A stretch of 32,602 nucleotides of DNA from Flavobacteriales bacterium (GCA_008016945.1 SSGN01000197.1:1-32602), one strand, 5' to 3'. Positions 1 through 9,478 are shown, counted from the first letter of the stretch. The notes: a model not told the origin generated them from the letters alone. Numbers and translations are program-made.

Positions 1-957
1 AAGCGGACCAACATGGGGCAGAGCAACGCCCTCATCGATGCGGTGTACGACCCCTCGCTCGGCGTGGGCTACGTGTTCGCCATCAACCTGGCGGCCACCG
101 CGGTGAAGCTCCTGGTGCTGCTGCCGTCCTTCCCCGCGTTGCGGGCACGGGAGCCGCAGTTGCTGCGAGCCCTGTACGCCTTTGGGGCACCGCTGATGAT
201 CGCGGGCCTGGCCGGCATGGTGAACGAGACCGCCGACCGCGTGATCCTCAAGTATCTCCTGCCGGATGACTTCGCAGACAGCGAACTGGGTATTTACGGC
301 GCGTGCTACAAACTCGCCGTGCTCATCACGCTCTTCATCCAAGCCTTCCGCATGGGCGCCGAACCCTTCTTCTTCAGCCATGCCAAGGAGAAGAACAGCA
401 CGGCCACCTTCGCCCGCATCATGAACATCTTCGTGGCGGTGTGCATGAGCGCCTTCCTCGTGGTGATGCTCTTCCTCGACCTCTTCAAGTGGTTCATCCC
501 CAACCCGGCTTTCCACGAGGGCCTGCGGGTGGTGCCCATCCTCATGCTCGCCAACGTCTTCCTCGGCATCTACTACAACCAGAGCGTGTGGTACAAACTC
601 ACCGACCGACCACGCGTGGGCAGCACCATCAGCCTCATCGGCGCGGCCATCACCATTGCGCTGCTCTTCGCGCTGATCCCCTCGCTCGGCTACATGGGCG
701 CGGCATGGACAACGCTGATCTGTTATGCCAGCATGGCGGTGATCAGTTACGTGTGGGGGCAACAGCACTACCCCATTCCGTACGATGTGACACGGATCCT
801 GCTGTACATGTCGGGTGCGGTGGTGCTGTGGTGGGGGTGTGAGCAGGTGGCGTTGGAAGGCATGCTCAAGTATGCGGTTCGATCGATCGCGCTCCTCCTT
901 TTCGTTGCCATTGCCTGGAGGAGAGAAGGTGATGCTCTGCGGCTCGCCAGCAAGTAG
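1..957 (+). CDS. Polysaccharide/oligosaccharide flippase (Wzx/MATE-like), 5' truncated
   Basis: This is the C-terminal 318 residues of a polytopic membrane protein; the reading frame is open from base 1, so the true start lies upstream and the Met at base 13 is probably internal. About eight hydrophobic segments are visible. Motifs such as NETADRVILKYLLP and GIYGACYKLAVLITLFIQAFRMGAEPFFF are typical of the RfbX/Wzx-like oligosaccharide flippases of Bacteroidota, which move lipid-linked glycans across the inner membrane. From general knowledge of the phylum, such a flippase commonly sits beside dut and a sugar nucleotidyltransferase, which fits the genes that follow. The stop is only 4 bp from the stop of the convergent gene at 962. 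The family call is fairly sure; the substrate is unknown. Confidence 0.8.
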   Translation, partial: KRTNMGQSNALIDAVYDPSLGVGYVFAINLAATAVKLLVLLPSFPALRAREPQLLRALYAFGAPLMIAGLAGMVNETADRVILKYLLPDDFADSELGIYGACYKLAVLITLFIQAFRMGAEPFFFSHAKEKNSTATFARIMNIFVAVCMSAFLVVMLFLDLFKWFIPNPAFHEGLRVVPILMLANVFLGIYYNQSVWYKLTDRPRVGSTISLIGAAITIALLFALIPSLGYMGAAWTTLICYASMAVISYVWGQQHYPIPYDVTRILLYMSGAVVLWWGCEQVALEGMLKYAVRSIALLLFVAIAWRREGDALRLASK

Positions 958-961
958 TCCT

Positions 962-1789
962 TCACGGTAGCTCTCGAAGTCTCCGAAGGCGCTTTCGCAC
1001 GCCGCTCTTGGCTTCTTCCTTACCAGCAGTATCCAGTCCCAGATTGTCATACCACCGGTCCAGCAGATAGGCGGTGGGCTCATGTGTCGGGTCGATCAAG
1101 TAGGCGCGCTCCAGTGGCACACGCGCTTTCCACCACGCTGTCGAGCCTGCGAAGCCCGGTGTGGTCCTGGCGCCACCTACACGCAGCTCATGCCCCTTGG
1201 CCCAATACGCACGATACAATACACTCAAATTGAAGTTGATCCGATGTGAGCTGCGGTCCAACCGCAACGCGGCCAGGTACGCGGCTTCGGCCTTGCGGAA
1301 CCACTTGCGCGCAGCATAGGCTGAAGTGTCTGCTCGCATCTGCGTTGCATACAGATCGGCCAGCGAACAGGCCACCTCGGCATTCTCCGGAACTTCACGC
1401 AGCGCCTTTCGCACGATCTTCTCCGCCTCACGCATCTTCCCTTCGCGCTGTAAGCCGAACGCTTCCTCTTCGAAAGGGCTGTCGAGCATGTGGATGGGCT
1501 CTTCCACCCAAGGCCACTCCGCACCGAAGATCCGCTTGGCCTGTTCTACCCAGCGCTCTCGCTGTCGCAACACTGATGTAGCACTGTCCAATTCGACCCA
1601 TTTACCAGAGGCACTATCGTACTCTGCTTCTACCGCTCTCATAGGTGCAACTTCAGGGTTCGCGAATAGCAAGACCTCAGCAGACTTTGGCCGAGGTCTG
1701 GTCTTCACCGTTTGCCCTACGGCATTCTCTGTAACCGCCCAAAGAAGCAGCACACCAACTCCAACGAAGAATGGCCGGATCCTTATCAT
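962..1789 (-). CDS. Exported TPR-containing protein of unknown function
   Basis: The product has 275 residues. It begins with MIRIRPFFVGVGVLLLWAV and an apparent signal-peptide cleavage after AVGQ, so it is probably exported. Residues about 105-225 contain helical TPR-like pairs, for example around EAEKIVRKALREVPENAEVACSLADLY and AEAAYLAALRLDRSSHRINFNLSVLY. No catalytic motif was recognised. It reads against its neighbours: convergent with the flippase and divergent from dut. It is also visibly richer in A/T than the surrounding genes, which may point to later insertion into a conserved envelope cluster. The ATG at 1789 is chosen because it places the signal peptide at the N-terminus. TPR proteins usually mediate protein contacts; the specific role cannot be inferred. 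Confidence 0.75.
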   Translation of the reverse strand: MIRIRPFFVGVGVLLLWAVTENAVGQTVKTRPRPKSAEVLLFANPEVAPMRAVEAEYDSASGKWVELDSATSVLRQRERWVEQAKRIFGAEWPWVEEPIHMLDSPFEEEAFGLQREGKMREAEKIVRKALREVPENAEVACSLADLYATQMRADTSAYAARKWFRKAEAAYLAALRLDRSSHRINFNLSVLYRAYWAKGHELRVGGARTTPGFAGSTAWWKARVPLERAYLIDPTHEPTAYLLDRWYDNLGLDTAGKEEAKSGVRKRLRRLRELP

Positions 1790-1950
1790 TCCAAATGGGC
1801 GTACACCTCACCTAGACGAAGGTTCACCTCGTGATCGTTGCCTCAACCAGTCAACCTTACGCGAACGGCCGTAATTGTCGATGTATCGGGTGTTGGCAAC
1901 TGCCCTTTCAACGCGCAACCAACCGGGTGCCCAACTTCGACCTTTGCCCC

Positions 1951-2409
1951 ATGACCTCGACCGCCTCGGATAGCCTACCCGTCCGCATCACCAATAGGAG
2001 CCACCACCCGCTCCCCGCCTACGCCACCGCCCACAGCGCCGGCATGGACCTCCGCGCCAACCTCGACAAGTCCATCATCCTGGAGCCCGGCCAACGAGCC
2101 CTCATCCCCACCGGCCTCTTCCTGGAGCTGCCCGAAGGCACCGAGGCCCAGGTGCGCCCCCGAAGCGGACTGGCCTTCAAACACGGCATCACGGTGCTCA
2201 ACAGCCCCGGCACCATCGACGCCGATTACCGCGGGGAGGTGGGCGTGCTCCTCATCAACCACGGGCAAGAAACCTTCGAGGTGAAGGATGGGGAACGGGT
2301 TGCCCAACTGGTCATTGCCCGCTACCTAAGGGTTACTTTCACGGAAAGTGCGGACCTTCGCCACACAGAACGAGGAGCGGGAGGTTTCGGACACACCGGC
2401 ACCAACTAA
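1951..2409 (+). CDS. dut: dUTP diphosphatase (dUTPase)
   Basis: The enzyme hydrolyses dUTP to dUMP and pyrophosphate, keeping uracil out of DNA and supplying the dTMP precursor. All five trimeric dUTPase motifs are present: [17 protein letters not shown], the [15 protein letters not shown] strand with the catalytic Asp, GERVAQLVI, and the C-terminal [11 protein letters not shown]-loop-like arm (usual form RGxGGFGSTG). The 152-residue length fits the family. The ATG at 1951 is chosen over an in-frame ATG at 1831 because the upstream 40 residues are Cys-rich, lack homology and would be atypical. A CCTTTG motif at 1941-1946, a near match to the -7 element, ends 4 bp before this ATG, so the transcript may be almost leaderless. 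Confidence 0.95.
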   Translation: MTSTASDSLPVRITNRSHHPLPAYATAHSAGMDLRANLDKSIILEPGQRALIPTGLFLELPEGTEAQVRPRSGLAFKHGITVLNSPGTIDADYRGEVGVLLINHGQETFEVKDGERVAQLVIARYLRVTFTESADLRHTERGAGGFGHTGTN

Positions 2410-2540
2410 CCCTCGACAGCTTCTAACAATAAGAGAATCGCACACCAAGAGAACGAAGGAGCTGCACCACCCGCGTCAATCAGCCGGATCCGTGTCATCT
2501 GCGTTCCATTCATTCACTTCGTGTCGCACCAGAACCTCGA

Positions 2541-3548
2541 ATGAAGATCATCGTCCCTATGGCGGGCATGGGCAAGCGCATGCGCCCACACACCCACACC
2601 ACCGCCAAGCCCCTGCTGCCCATCGCCGGCAAGCCCATCGTACAACGCCTCGTGGAGGACCTGGCCGCCGTGGCCGGTGAAGCCGTGGAAGAGGTCGCCT
2701 TCATCGTCCACCCCAGCTTCGGCAAGAAGGTGGAGGACGAGCTGGTCGGCATCGCTACCGCCATCGGCAGCAAAGGCACCATCCACTACCAGAAGGAAGC
2801 CCTCGGCACCGCACACGCCATCCTCTGCGCCCAAAGCGCGCTCAACGGCCGCGTGATCGTGGCCTTCGCCGATACCCTCTTTCGCGCCCAGCTGAAACTG
2901 GACAAGGACTGCGACGGCGTGATCTGGGTGAACAAGGTGGACGACCCCAAGCCCTTCGGTGTGGTGAAGCTCGACGCCCACGGCATCATCACCGAGTTCG
3001 TGGAGAAGCCGCAGACCTTCGTGAGCGACCTCGCCATCATCGGCATCTACTACTTCGCCGACGGCGAATACCTGCGCAAAGAGATGCAGTACTTGATCGA
3101 TAACGACATCAAGGACAAGGGCGAGTACCAGCTGACCAATGCCATGGAGAACATGAAGCAGAAGGGCGCGCGCTTCAAGGCCGGCAGCGTGGATGTGTGG
3201 ATGGACTGCGGCAACAAGAACGCCATGGTGGACACCAACACCAAGGTGCTCGGCTTCCTGAAAGGCGCGAAGGACCTCGTGGCCGGTTCCGTGAAGAAGG
3301 AGAACAGCGTGGTGATCGAGCCGTGCTTCATCGGCGAGAACGTCACCATCACCAACAGTATCGTGGGACCGAACGTGAGTATCGAGGCCGGTGCAACGAT
3401 CAGTGGCAGCGTGGTGCGCAATTCGATCCTGCGCGGCCATACGCGTGTACAGGACTGCGTGTTGGACAACAGCATGATCGGCGAACGCGCCAGCGTGAAG
3501 GGCACGGCCCTCGACGTGAGCATCAGCGACGACAGCACCTTGGGATGA
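2541..3548 (+). CDS. Sugar-phosphate nucleotidyltransferase with C-terminal left-handed beta-helix
   Basis: This is a 335-residue cytoplasmic enzyme of the glucose-1-phosphate thymidylyltransferase / mannose-1-phosphate guanylyltransferase type, which joins a sugar-1-phosphate to an NTP to make activated sugars for glycan synthesis. The N-terminus carries the nucleotide-binding signature PMAGMGKRMRPHTHTTAKPLLPIAGKP. The middle holds EFVEKPQTFVSDLAIIGIYYF and VDVWMDCGNKNAM, family motifs for sugar and metal binding. Residues about 260-335 show hexapeptide-type repeats (IGENVTI, VGPNVSI, IRGxTRV-like), predicting a left-handed beta-helix. The stop overlaps the next start by 4 bp (ATGA), indicating translational coupling to the TPR lipoprotein. 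The exact sugar and nucleotide cannot be assigned from sequence alone. Confidence 0.9.
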   Translation: MKIIVPMAGMGKRMRPHTHTTAKPLLPIAGKPIVQRLVEDLAAVAGEAVEEVAFIVHPSFGKKVEDELVGIATAIGSKGTIHYQKEALGTAHAILCAQSALNGRVIVAFADTLFRAQLKLDKDCDGVIWVNKVDDPKPFGVVKLDAHGIITEFVEKPQTFVSDLAIIGIYYFADGEYLRKEMQYLIDNDIKDKGEYQLTNAMENMKQKGARFKAGSVDVWMDCGNKNAMVDTNTKVLGFLKGAKDLVAGSVKKENSVVIEPCFIGENVTITNSIVGPNVSIEAGATISGSVVRNSILRGHTRVQDCVLDNSMIGERASVKGTALDVSISDDSTLG

Positions 3549-5365
3549 AGACGGCCCTCGCCAACCGCGTTCCCCTGGCGCACCATATCCTCCGTAGTGT
3601 GGTGCGGGGGGCCTTCATCCTGGGCGTACTGGCCATCACCGCCTGCGGTGGGGCCAAGCCGATGAGCGACAAGCGAGGCGGCGCGGGGGGCCACGGAACC
3701 AACACTCCTCCGGAGGCCGCACCCGACGAACGGAGCCAGGTGATGCGCCTCTTCATGGAGGCCACCCAGGCACGTCTTGGCGGACAGATCCCCAAGGCCG
3801 TCGCCCTCTACCAGCAGTGCCTCAAACTGAACCCCACCAACGGTGCGGCGCACTTCGAGCTGGCGAAACTCCATCACCAAGGGCAGAACTTCCCCGCTGC
3901 GGTGGACCACGCCAAACGCGCCGTCGCTGCCGACAAGGAGAACATCTGGTACCGATTCCTGCTCGCCGACCTCTACGCACAGAACCAGCAGACCAACGAG
4001 GCCGCCGCTGTGTACCGCGAGGTGCTGGCGAAATGGCCCGACCGCTACGAGGTGTACTTCGACCTCGCCAACATGCTTGCGTACAGCGGTAAGGTGGACG
4101 AAGCCATCAAGGTGTACAACGAACAGGAACAACGTTTCGGACTTAGTGAGGAACTGATCATGCAGGAGTTCGGCATGCTCAGCCACGCCGGTCGTCTACC
4201 GGAGGCGCAAGCGTTGGTGGAGCGGGCCATCAAAGCCTACCCCGGTCAGCCCCAGTACATGGGCCTGCTCGCAGAACTCTACGACCAGCAAGGCCAGCAC
4301 GACAAGGCGCTGGAACAATACCAACGCACCCTGGAGCTCGACCCGGACAACAGCATGCTCCGCATCGCCCTGGCCGAACACTACTACACCGCCGGGAAGA
4401 TGGAGGAGGCCTATGACGAGCTCGGCCGCGCCTTCCTCGACCCCGACCTCGACATCGACGCCAAGATGCAGGTGCTCATCGGTTTCTTCGAGATGACCGA
4501 GCGCGAAGGCGAGAAACCCGAGGATCGTCCCGACCTCATCCGCCGGTCGTACAACCTCATCGAGGCCCTGGAAAAAGCCCATCCCGAAAGCGGCAAGCCA
4601 CACACCATCCACGGCGACTTCCTCCTCCGCGATGGCAAGCTCGCCGAGGCGCGCGAACAATTCCGCGAAGCACTACGGACGGAAAAGGAGCGATTCCCCA
4701 TCCACATGCAGGTCCTGCAACTCGACCTGCAACTACGGGACTACGAAGCGCTGCACAAGGATGCCGAAGAAGCCGCGAGCATCTTCCCCACCGTCCCGGA
4801 GCCGTACCTGTACAATGGTATCGCGCTATCCCAGTTGAAAGAGCACGACAAAGCCATCGAAGCCTTGATCACCGGTCGCGATGTGGTGGTGGACAACCCT
4901 CCCCTGCTGGCCCAGTTCTGGAGCAGCCTGGGCGATGCCTACCACGAAGCCGAACGGCACGCCGACTCCGACAAAGCCTACGACAAGGCATTGGCCCTGG
5001 AGCCCGACAACTCGGGTACCCTGAACAACTACGCCTACTACCTCAGCGTTCGCAACACCCAACTGGAAAAGGCCGAGCGTATGAGCAAGCGATCCCTCGA
5101 GCTGGAACCGAGCTCCGCCACGTACATGGACACCTATGCGTGGATCCTCTTCCGCCTTGGCCGTTATAGTGACGCACGCACCTGGATCGAGAAGGCCATC
5201 GCCGCTGGCGATGCGGATGGAGTGGTTGTGGAACATTATGGAGACATCCTCTTCGAACTGGACGACAAAGCCGGTGCCTTGGAGCAATGGCGGAAAGCCA
5301 GTACCATCGGTGGCGCCAGCAAGATGATCGACCGCAAGATCAACGAAGGCCAGCGCTTGGAATGA
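3545..5365 (+). CDS. TPR-repeat lipoprotein
   Basis: This 606-residue protein starts at the ATG inside the ATGA overlap with the nucleotidyltransferase gene. A hydrophobic stretch ending GVLAITAC forms a lipobox, so a lipid-anchored envelope protein is expected. The rest is almost entirely tetratricopeptide repeats: examples are AVALYQQCLKLNPTNGAAHFELA, ALEQYQRTLELDPDNSMLRIALA and ADSDKAYDKALALEPDNSGTLNNYA. The arrangement predicts a scaffold for assembling partner proteins rather than an enzyme. It is coupled downstream by another ATGA overlap to the DUF4292 lipoprotein, and together with the EnvC-like gene forms a run of envelope proteins that I recall as recurrent in Bacteroidota. The specific partner is unknown. 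Confidence 0.88.
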   Translation: MKTALANRVPLAHHILRSVVRGAFILGVLAITACGGAKPMSDKRGGAGGHGTNTPPEAAPDERSQVMRLFMEATQARLGGQIPKAVALYQQCLKLNPTNGAAHFELAKLHHQGQNFPAAVDHAKRAVAADKENIWYRFLLADLYAQNQQTNEAAAVYREVLAKWPDRYEVYFDLANMLAYSGKVDEAIKVYNEQEQRFGLSEELIMQEFGMLSHAGRLPEAQALVERAIKAYPGQPQYMGLLAELYDQQGQHDKALEQYQRTLELDPDNSMLRIALAEHYYTAGKMEEAYDELGRAFLDPDLDIDAKMQVLIGFFEMTEREGEKPEDRPDLIRRSYNLIEALEKAHPESGKPHTIHGDFLLRDGKLAEAREQFREALRTEKERFPIHMQVLQLDLQLRDYEALHKDAEEAASIFPTVPEPYLYNGIALSQLKEHDKAIEALITGRDVVVDNPPLLAQFWSSLGDAYHEAERHADSDKAYDKALALEPDNSGTLNNYAYYLSVRNTQLEKAERMSKRSLELEPSSATYMDTYAWILFRLGRYSDARTWIEKAIAAGDADGVVVEHYGDILFELDDKAGALEQWRKASTIGGASKMIDRKINEGQRLE

Positions 5366-6252
5366 ACGCTATGTGCAAAGTGATGGCGCTGCTCGCGCTG
5401 CTCTTCGCCGCTGGATGCAAGTCCAGCAAGCCCATCCCACTCATCAAACCCGAGCTTCCGCCACGCTCCGCGGATAAGCTCCTCGAGCGCCTACGGGTCG
5501 CACATGCGGATACGTTCCGGTACTATTCCGCCAAAGCCAGCGTGGAGATCACCCTGCCCGACGACCACAAGAGCTTCAAGGCACAGATCCGCTCCGTGAA
5601 CGACAGCGCCGCATGGATCAGCCTGGTGCCCGCTCTTGGCATCGAGGTGGCTCGCATCATGCTTACACCGGACAGCTTCAAACTGCTTGACAAACTGCAC
5701 GATCAGTACTTCATCGGCGACACCACAGCGGCCAAGGCGAAGTTCGGCCTGCAGCCCAGCCTGAACCTATTCCAACAGGCCCTACTTGGAAGGCCGATCG
5801 GCCTGGACCCCACATTGAAATACCGCAGCGATCGGGAGGATGGGATGTACGTGCTCACCAGCAAGGAAAAACGGCGCTTCATCCGTGCCGCGGAGGATAT
5901 CAGCCCCGGCGACACCCTGGTCCACGACCGCGACATGAAGGAGAAGCGGCTCGAACGGACCTTGCGAAAAGCAGAAGAAAAGGAAGCCGTTGTCCTCCGC
6001 TACTGGATGGACCCCGATAGCTTCCGCGTTTCCCGTGTTCAGATCACCGACCTCACACGCGACCAGACCGCCGATATCCGTTATGAACAACGCGGTGGTG
6101 TCGCGATCCACCATTTACCCACGCGCATCCATATCACCCTGAGCGACCCCACACGCATAGCCTCCGGCATGCTGGAGATGTCACGCGTGGAGGTGACCGG
6201 ACCGCTACAGATGAACTTCCGCATTCCCGAGAAGTTCACACCGATGCCATGA
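5362..6252 (+). CDS. DUF4292 family lipoprotein
   Basis: This is a 296-residue predicted lipoprotein; the N-terminus MNAMCKVMALLALLFAAGC contains a clear lipobox with the acylated Cys at residue 19. The body has a beta-rich pattern such as DTFRYYSAKASVEITLPDDHKSFKAQIRS and AAWISLVPALGIEVARIMLTPDSFKLLDKLHDQYFIGD, which matches DUF4292, a Bacteroidota family with resemblance to the LolA/LolB lipoprotein-carrier fold. That fold suggests, but does not prove, binding of a lipid or lipoprotein in the periplasm. The start overlaps the TPR gene stop (ATGA), so the two are probably translated together. The family call rests on pattern memory and gene order. Confidence 0.8.
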   Translation: MNAMCKVMALLALLFAAGCKSSKPIPLIKPELPPRSADKLLERLRVAHADTFRYYSAKASVEITLPDDHKSFKAQIRSVNDSAAWISLVPALGIEVARIMLTPDSFKLLDKLHDQYFIGDTTAAKAKFGLQPSLNLFQQALLGRPIGLDPTLKYRSDREDGMYVLTSKEKRRFIRAAEDISPGDTLVHDRDMKEKRLERTLRKAEEKEAVVLRYWMDPDSFRVSRVQITDLTRDQTADIRYEQRGGVAIHHLPTRIHITLSDPTRIASGMLEMSRVEVTGPLQMNFRIPEKFTPMP

Positions 6253-6344
6253 ACCAACTGCCTCGCATCACCGACTCCTTCAGAGGCACGCAGGCGCCGA
6301 GGTTCCACTTGGACATTGCCCGGATCCTGGCCCCCGGCCGGTCC

Positions 6345-7565
6345 ATGATCCGCCGTTCCGCCGTGGTGCTGTTCGCGCTCATGCTCACCTGTGGCCTGGC
6401 CGCACAGACCAAGAACGAACTGGAAAAGAAACGCGCCGCACTGGACAAACAGATCAAGACCACCACGGCGTTGATCGAACAGGCGAAGAAGGAGCAGCGC
6501 GTCACGCAAGAACAGCTTCAATTGCTCGAAAGCCAGATCCAGAGCCGCGAACAACTCATCAACGCCATGGGGGGTGAGCTGCGCGTGGTGGACCAGCGCA
6601 TCGGTGAGGACATCGAGATGGTGGCATCCTTGGAAAAGGACATGGTGAAGCTGAAGGAGGAGTACGCACGTATGCTCCAATTCGCCTACCGCAACCGTAG
6701 TGCGTACGACCGTATGAGCTACCTCTTCGCGGCCAGCAGCTTCCAACAAGCCTACCGTCGCTCGCGATACCTAGCCCAGATCGCGGAACAACGGAAACGA
6801 CAGGCCGCATTGATCGAAGAGACCCGTTCCACCATCGACCAGCGACTCGCAGGACTTCAGGATCAACGGGAGGAGAAGGCCAAACTCATGGGTGAGCAAC
6901 AGGCCCAGCGCATGCGGTTGGACCACGACCGCAGTGGCCAGCAGAACGCGCTCGCCAACCTGAAGAAGGAGGAGGGCCGATTGCGCGAGACACAGAAGAA
7001 ACAACAGAACCAGCGGCGCGAGCTCGATGCCGCCATTCGCAAAGCCATCGAGGCGGAGATCAAGCCCAAGCCGAAACCCGGCGCGAAGCCCGGCACGTCC
7101 GCCAAGCTGGACATCAGCCTAACCCCAGAGGCCAAGGTGCTCAACGCCGATTTCGAGAAGAACAAGGGCAAACTGCCATGGCCGGTGGAGAAGGGTGTGA
7201 TCACCAGCCGTTTCGGCAAGCAGCCACACCCCGTGCTGCCCGGTATCGTGATCGAGAACAACGGCATCGACATCACCACGGAGAAGAACGCCTCCGTACG
7301 CGCCCTGTTCCGGGGCGAAGTGAGTAGCGTGATCGTGATCCCCGGCGCGGGCAAGGCGGTGATCGTGAGCCATGGCATCTACCGTACGGTGTACAGCAAC
7401 CTTCGTGAGGTGACCGTGGCCAAAGGCCAGAAGGTGGACACCAAACAGACCCTGGGCACCGTGCTCACCGACGACAATGGCTCGGTGGCCCATGTGGAAC
7501 TGTGGAAGATCTCCGCGGACGGCCTCATCAAGGTCGATCCCGGGCCGTGGTTGTTCCGGGACTGA
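6345..7565 (+). CDS. EnvC-like murein hydrolase activator (degenerate LytM/M23 domain)
   Basis: The 406-residue product starts with a signal peptide ([21 protein letters not shown]). Residues about 23-240 form a long coiled coil rich in K, E and Q. A LytM/M23 domain follows from about residue 277 to the end. The zinc site is degenerate: the HxGxD motif reads NNGID (Asn305 in place of His, Asp309 kept) and the HxH motif reads VAH. This is the pattern of EnvC/NlpD-type proteins, which activate amidases that split septal peptidoglycan instead of cutting it themselves. A longer in-frame start at 6249 overlaps the previous stop by 4 bp (ATGA) and would add 32 residues before the signal peptide; I prefer 6345, but 6249 is possible. 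Confidence 0.88.
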   Translation: MIRRSAVVLFALMLTCGLAAQTKNELEKKRAALDKQIKTTTALIEQAKKEQRVTQEQLQLLESQIQSREQLINAMGGELRVVDQRIGEDIEMVASLEKDMVKLKEEYARMLQFAYRNRSAYDRMSYLFAASSFQQAYRRSRYLAQIAEQRKRQAALIEETRSTIDQRLAGLQDQREEKAKLMGEQQAQRMRLDHDRSGQQNALANLKKEEGRLRETQKKQQNQRRELDAAIRKAIEAEIKPKPKPGAKPGTSAKLDISLTPEAKVLNADFEKNKGKLPWPVEKGVITSRFGKQPHPVLPGIVIENNGIDITTEKNASVRALFRGEVSSVIVIPGAGKAVIVSHGIYRTVYSNLREVTVAKGQKVDTKQTLGTVLTDDNGSVAHVELWKISADGLIKVDPGPWLFRD

Positions 7566-7580
7566 ACCGCTCTACCTTTG
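7551..7580 (+). promoter_or_regulatory. Predicted Bacteroidota sigma-A promoter of tatA
   Basis: TTG at 7551-7553, a 19-bp spacer and TACCTTTG at 7573-7580 match the Bacteroidota -33/-7 consensus (TTG / TAnnTTTG). The -33 element lies in the last codons of the EnvC-like gene, and the box ends 20 bp before the tatA ATG. It would let tatA and gatA be transcribed apart from the upstream envelope genes. Confidence 0.6.
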
Positions 7581-7600
7581 ACCCCACAATTCCCACGCAA

Positions 7601-7798
7601 ATGTCCTCCCCTGCGCTTTCCATTCTCCTTGGCGTGATCGGCCCTTGGCAGGTCGTTCTGATCGTCGTGGTGGTCCTGCTGCTTTTCGGCGGAAAGAAGA
7701 TCCCCGAACTCATGAAAGGCCTGGGCGAAGGCATGCGCGAGTTCAAGAACGCCAAGGACGGCGCACCGAACAACGAAAAGAAGGACGAGACCAAGTAG
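7601..7798 (+). CDS. tatA: Twin-arginine translocase subunit TatA/TatE
   Basis: This small protein of 65 residues has one N-terminal transmembrane helix (residues about 6-26, [17 protein letters not shown]) followed at once by the [23 protein letters not shown] amphipathic helix and a charged tail. The FGxKKxPEL hinge and F/G positions are the TatA/B signature. TatA oligomerises with TatC to form the pore that exports folded proteins across the inner membrane. Tail length and lack of a long C-terminal region favour TatA/E over TatB. No tatC is in this window. The ATG at 7601 is chosen over an upstream in-frame ATG at 7502, which lies within the EnvC-like gene and upstream of the predicted promoter. 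Confidence 0.92.
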   Translation: MSSPALSILLGVIGPWQVVLIVVVVLLLFGGKKIPELMKGLGEGMREFKNAKDGAPNNEKKDETK

Positions 7799-7811
7799 TT
7801 GTCGCCGTAGC

Positions 7812-9218
7812 GTGAATTCGCACAAGACCTTTTCCGAGGCCCGCTCGGCCATGAGCCGTTCCGAGGTTGTTAAGGCCGTTGAGCAGGCGCTGAGCAGTGC
7901 TCATGCGCAGCAGCACCTCAACGCCTTCCTGGAGCTCTTCAACGAGAGCGCGCTTGAGCAGGCCGAGCGTGTCGAAGCCCGCTTGAGGGCCGGCGAGGCC
8001 GGGCCGCTCGCCGGGCTGGTACTCAGCATCAAGGACAACATCTGCTACAAGGGCCACAAGGTCAGCGCCTCCTCACGGATCCTGGAAGGCTTCACCAGCC
8101 TGTACAGCGCAACCGTGGTGGAGCGCCTGCTCGCGGCGGACGTCGTGATCATCGGCCGCACCAACTGCGACGAGTTCGCCATGGGCAGCAGCAACGAGAA
8201 CAGCGCCTACGGCAACGTGCTGAACCCGCTGGACAACACCAAGGTACCCGGCGGTTCCAGCGGGGGGGCCGCCGCTTCAGTGGCCGCCAACATCGCCCAC
8301 GTGGCCCTCGGCAGCGATACCGGCGGCAGCATTCGCCAGCCCGCCTCGTTCACCGGCACCGTCGGGCTTAAACCCACCTACGGCCGCGTGAGCCGATATG
8401 GCCTCATCGCATTCGCCAGCAGCTTCGACCAGATCGGCCCCTTCGCCCACACCGTGGAAGATGCCGCTGCCGTGTACCAGGTGATGGCCGGACACGACCC
8501 CAAGGACAGCACCACCAGCCGCAGGCCCATGGAGCCCGTGACCTTGGAGCATCCGGGCAAACTGCGCATCGCCTACTACCGCGAAGGGCTCGAACGTGCC
8601 GGCATGGACCCCGAAGTGGTGGCACACCTCCATGCCCACATCGATCGTCTGAAGACCGAAGGCCACACCGTGGAGCCGATCTCCGTGCCGCTGCTGGACC
8701 ACCAGGTGCCCACCTACTACATCCTCGCCACCGCCGAGGCCAGCAGCAACCTCGCCCGCTTCGATGGCATCCGCTACGGCCACCGCAGCACCAAGGCCCA
8801 TGGCGTGGACGAGACCTACCGACTCAGCCGCACCGAAGGCTTCGGCCCTGAGGTGAAGCGCCGCATCCTGCTTGGCACCTTCGTCCTCAGCGCCGGGTAC
8901 TACGATGCCTACTACGCCCAAGCCCAGCGCGTGCGCCGCATCATCCGCGACCACACCCTCGCCACCTTCGCGGACCACGACCTGATCCTCAGCCCCACCT
9001 GCCCCTCCACCGCGTTCGGACATGGTGCGATCACCGATCCGGTGTCCATGTACCTCCAGGACATCTTCACCGTACAGGCCAACCTCGCAGGCACCCCCGC
9101 CATCAGCCTACCCACAGGCAAGCACAGCAACGGCCTTCCCTTCGGCGTACAACTCACTGCCAAGCCGTTCGATGAAGCCCGCCTGATGGCCGCGTCGAAG
9201 CATTTGTTCGGGGCATAG
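7812..9218 (+). CDS. gatA: Asp-tRNA(Asn)/Glu-tRNA(Gln) amidotransferase subunit A
   Basis: This 468-residue protein is GatA, the glutaminase/amidase subunit of GatCAB, which converts misacylated Glu-tRNA(Gln) or Asp-tRNA(Asn) to the correct amide form. The amidase-signature Ser-cisSer-Lys triad is present: Lys74 in SIKDN, Ser149 in PGGSSGG and Ser173 in SDTGGSIRQPA. The spacings (75 and 24 residues) equal those of S. aureus GatA (Lys79, Ser154, Ser178). The start is a GTG 13 bp after the tatA stop; it preserves the family's N-terminal helix (TFSEARSAM...). An ATG at 7851 is an alternative but would cut into that helix. gatB and gatC are not in this window. The gltX in this window makes the Glu-tRNA used by this pathway if its product is non-discriminating, which the sequence does not decide. 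Confidence 0.96.
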   Translation: MNSHKTFSEARSAMSRSEVVKAVEQALSSAHAQQHLNAFLELFNESALEQAERVEARLRAGEAGPLAGLVLSIKDNICYKGHKVSASSRILEGFTSLYSATVVERLLAADVVIIGRTNCDEFAMGSSNENSAYGNVLNPLDNTKVPGGSSGGAAASVAANIAHVALGSDTGGSIRQPASFTGTVGLKPTYGRVSRYGLIAFASSFDQIGPFAHTVEDAAAVYQVMAGHDPKDSTTSRRPMEPVTLEHPGKLRIAYYREGLERAGMDPEVVAHLHAHIDRLKTEGHTVEPISVPLLDHQVPTYYILATAEASSNLARFDGIRYGHRSTKAHGVDETYRLSRTEGFGPEVKRRILLGTFVLSAGYYDAYYAQAQRVRRIIRDHTLATFADHDLILSPTCPSTAFGHGAITDPVSMYLQDIFTVQANLAGTPAISLPTGKHSNGLPFGVQLTAKPFDEARLMAASKHLFGA

Positions 9219-9478
9219 TTCACGGTCCTCAGCCCACCACCTCACGGACGGGCCCACCGGATCTCCTTTCATACAGCTTTGGGATGATCGCCTTCCAGCG
9301 ATCCATAGATGGTTGACCGCCAGGCACGGAGAGGCGCAACACCTTGCAGAACGTATCAGGGCCCGGTCTTCCGCTGCACCTCGCTGCGTCCTCCGCGGTC
9401 GATCCGCATTGCGCCAGCGATCCGGATCGCGGCCCAAAACAGACGCCGCAGAGGGCTGGTCGCACGCACAACCACCAC

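Noticed and set aside
13..957. Met at base 13 as the true start of the flippase
   Set aside because: The frame is open to base 1 and 314 residues are too short for this family, so the gene begins before the window.
2514..3440. Open frame of 308 codons opposite the nucleotidyltransferase
   Set aside because: Antisense shadow rich in His, Val and Leu repeats; the other strand encodes clear family motifs.
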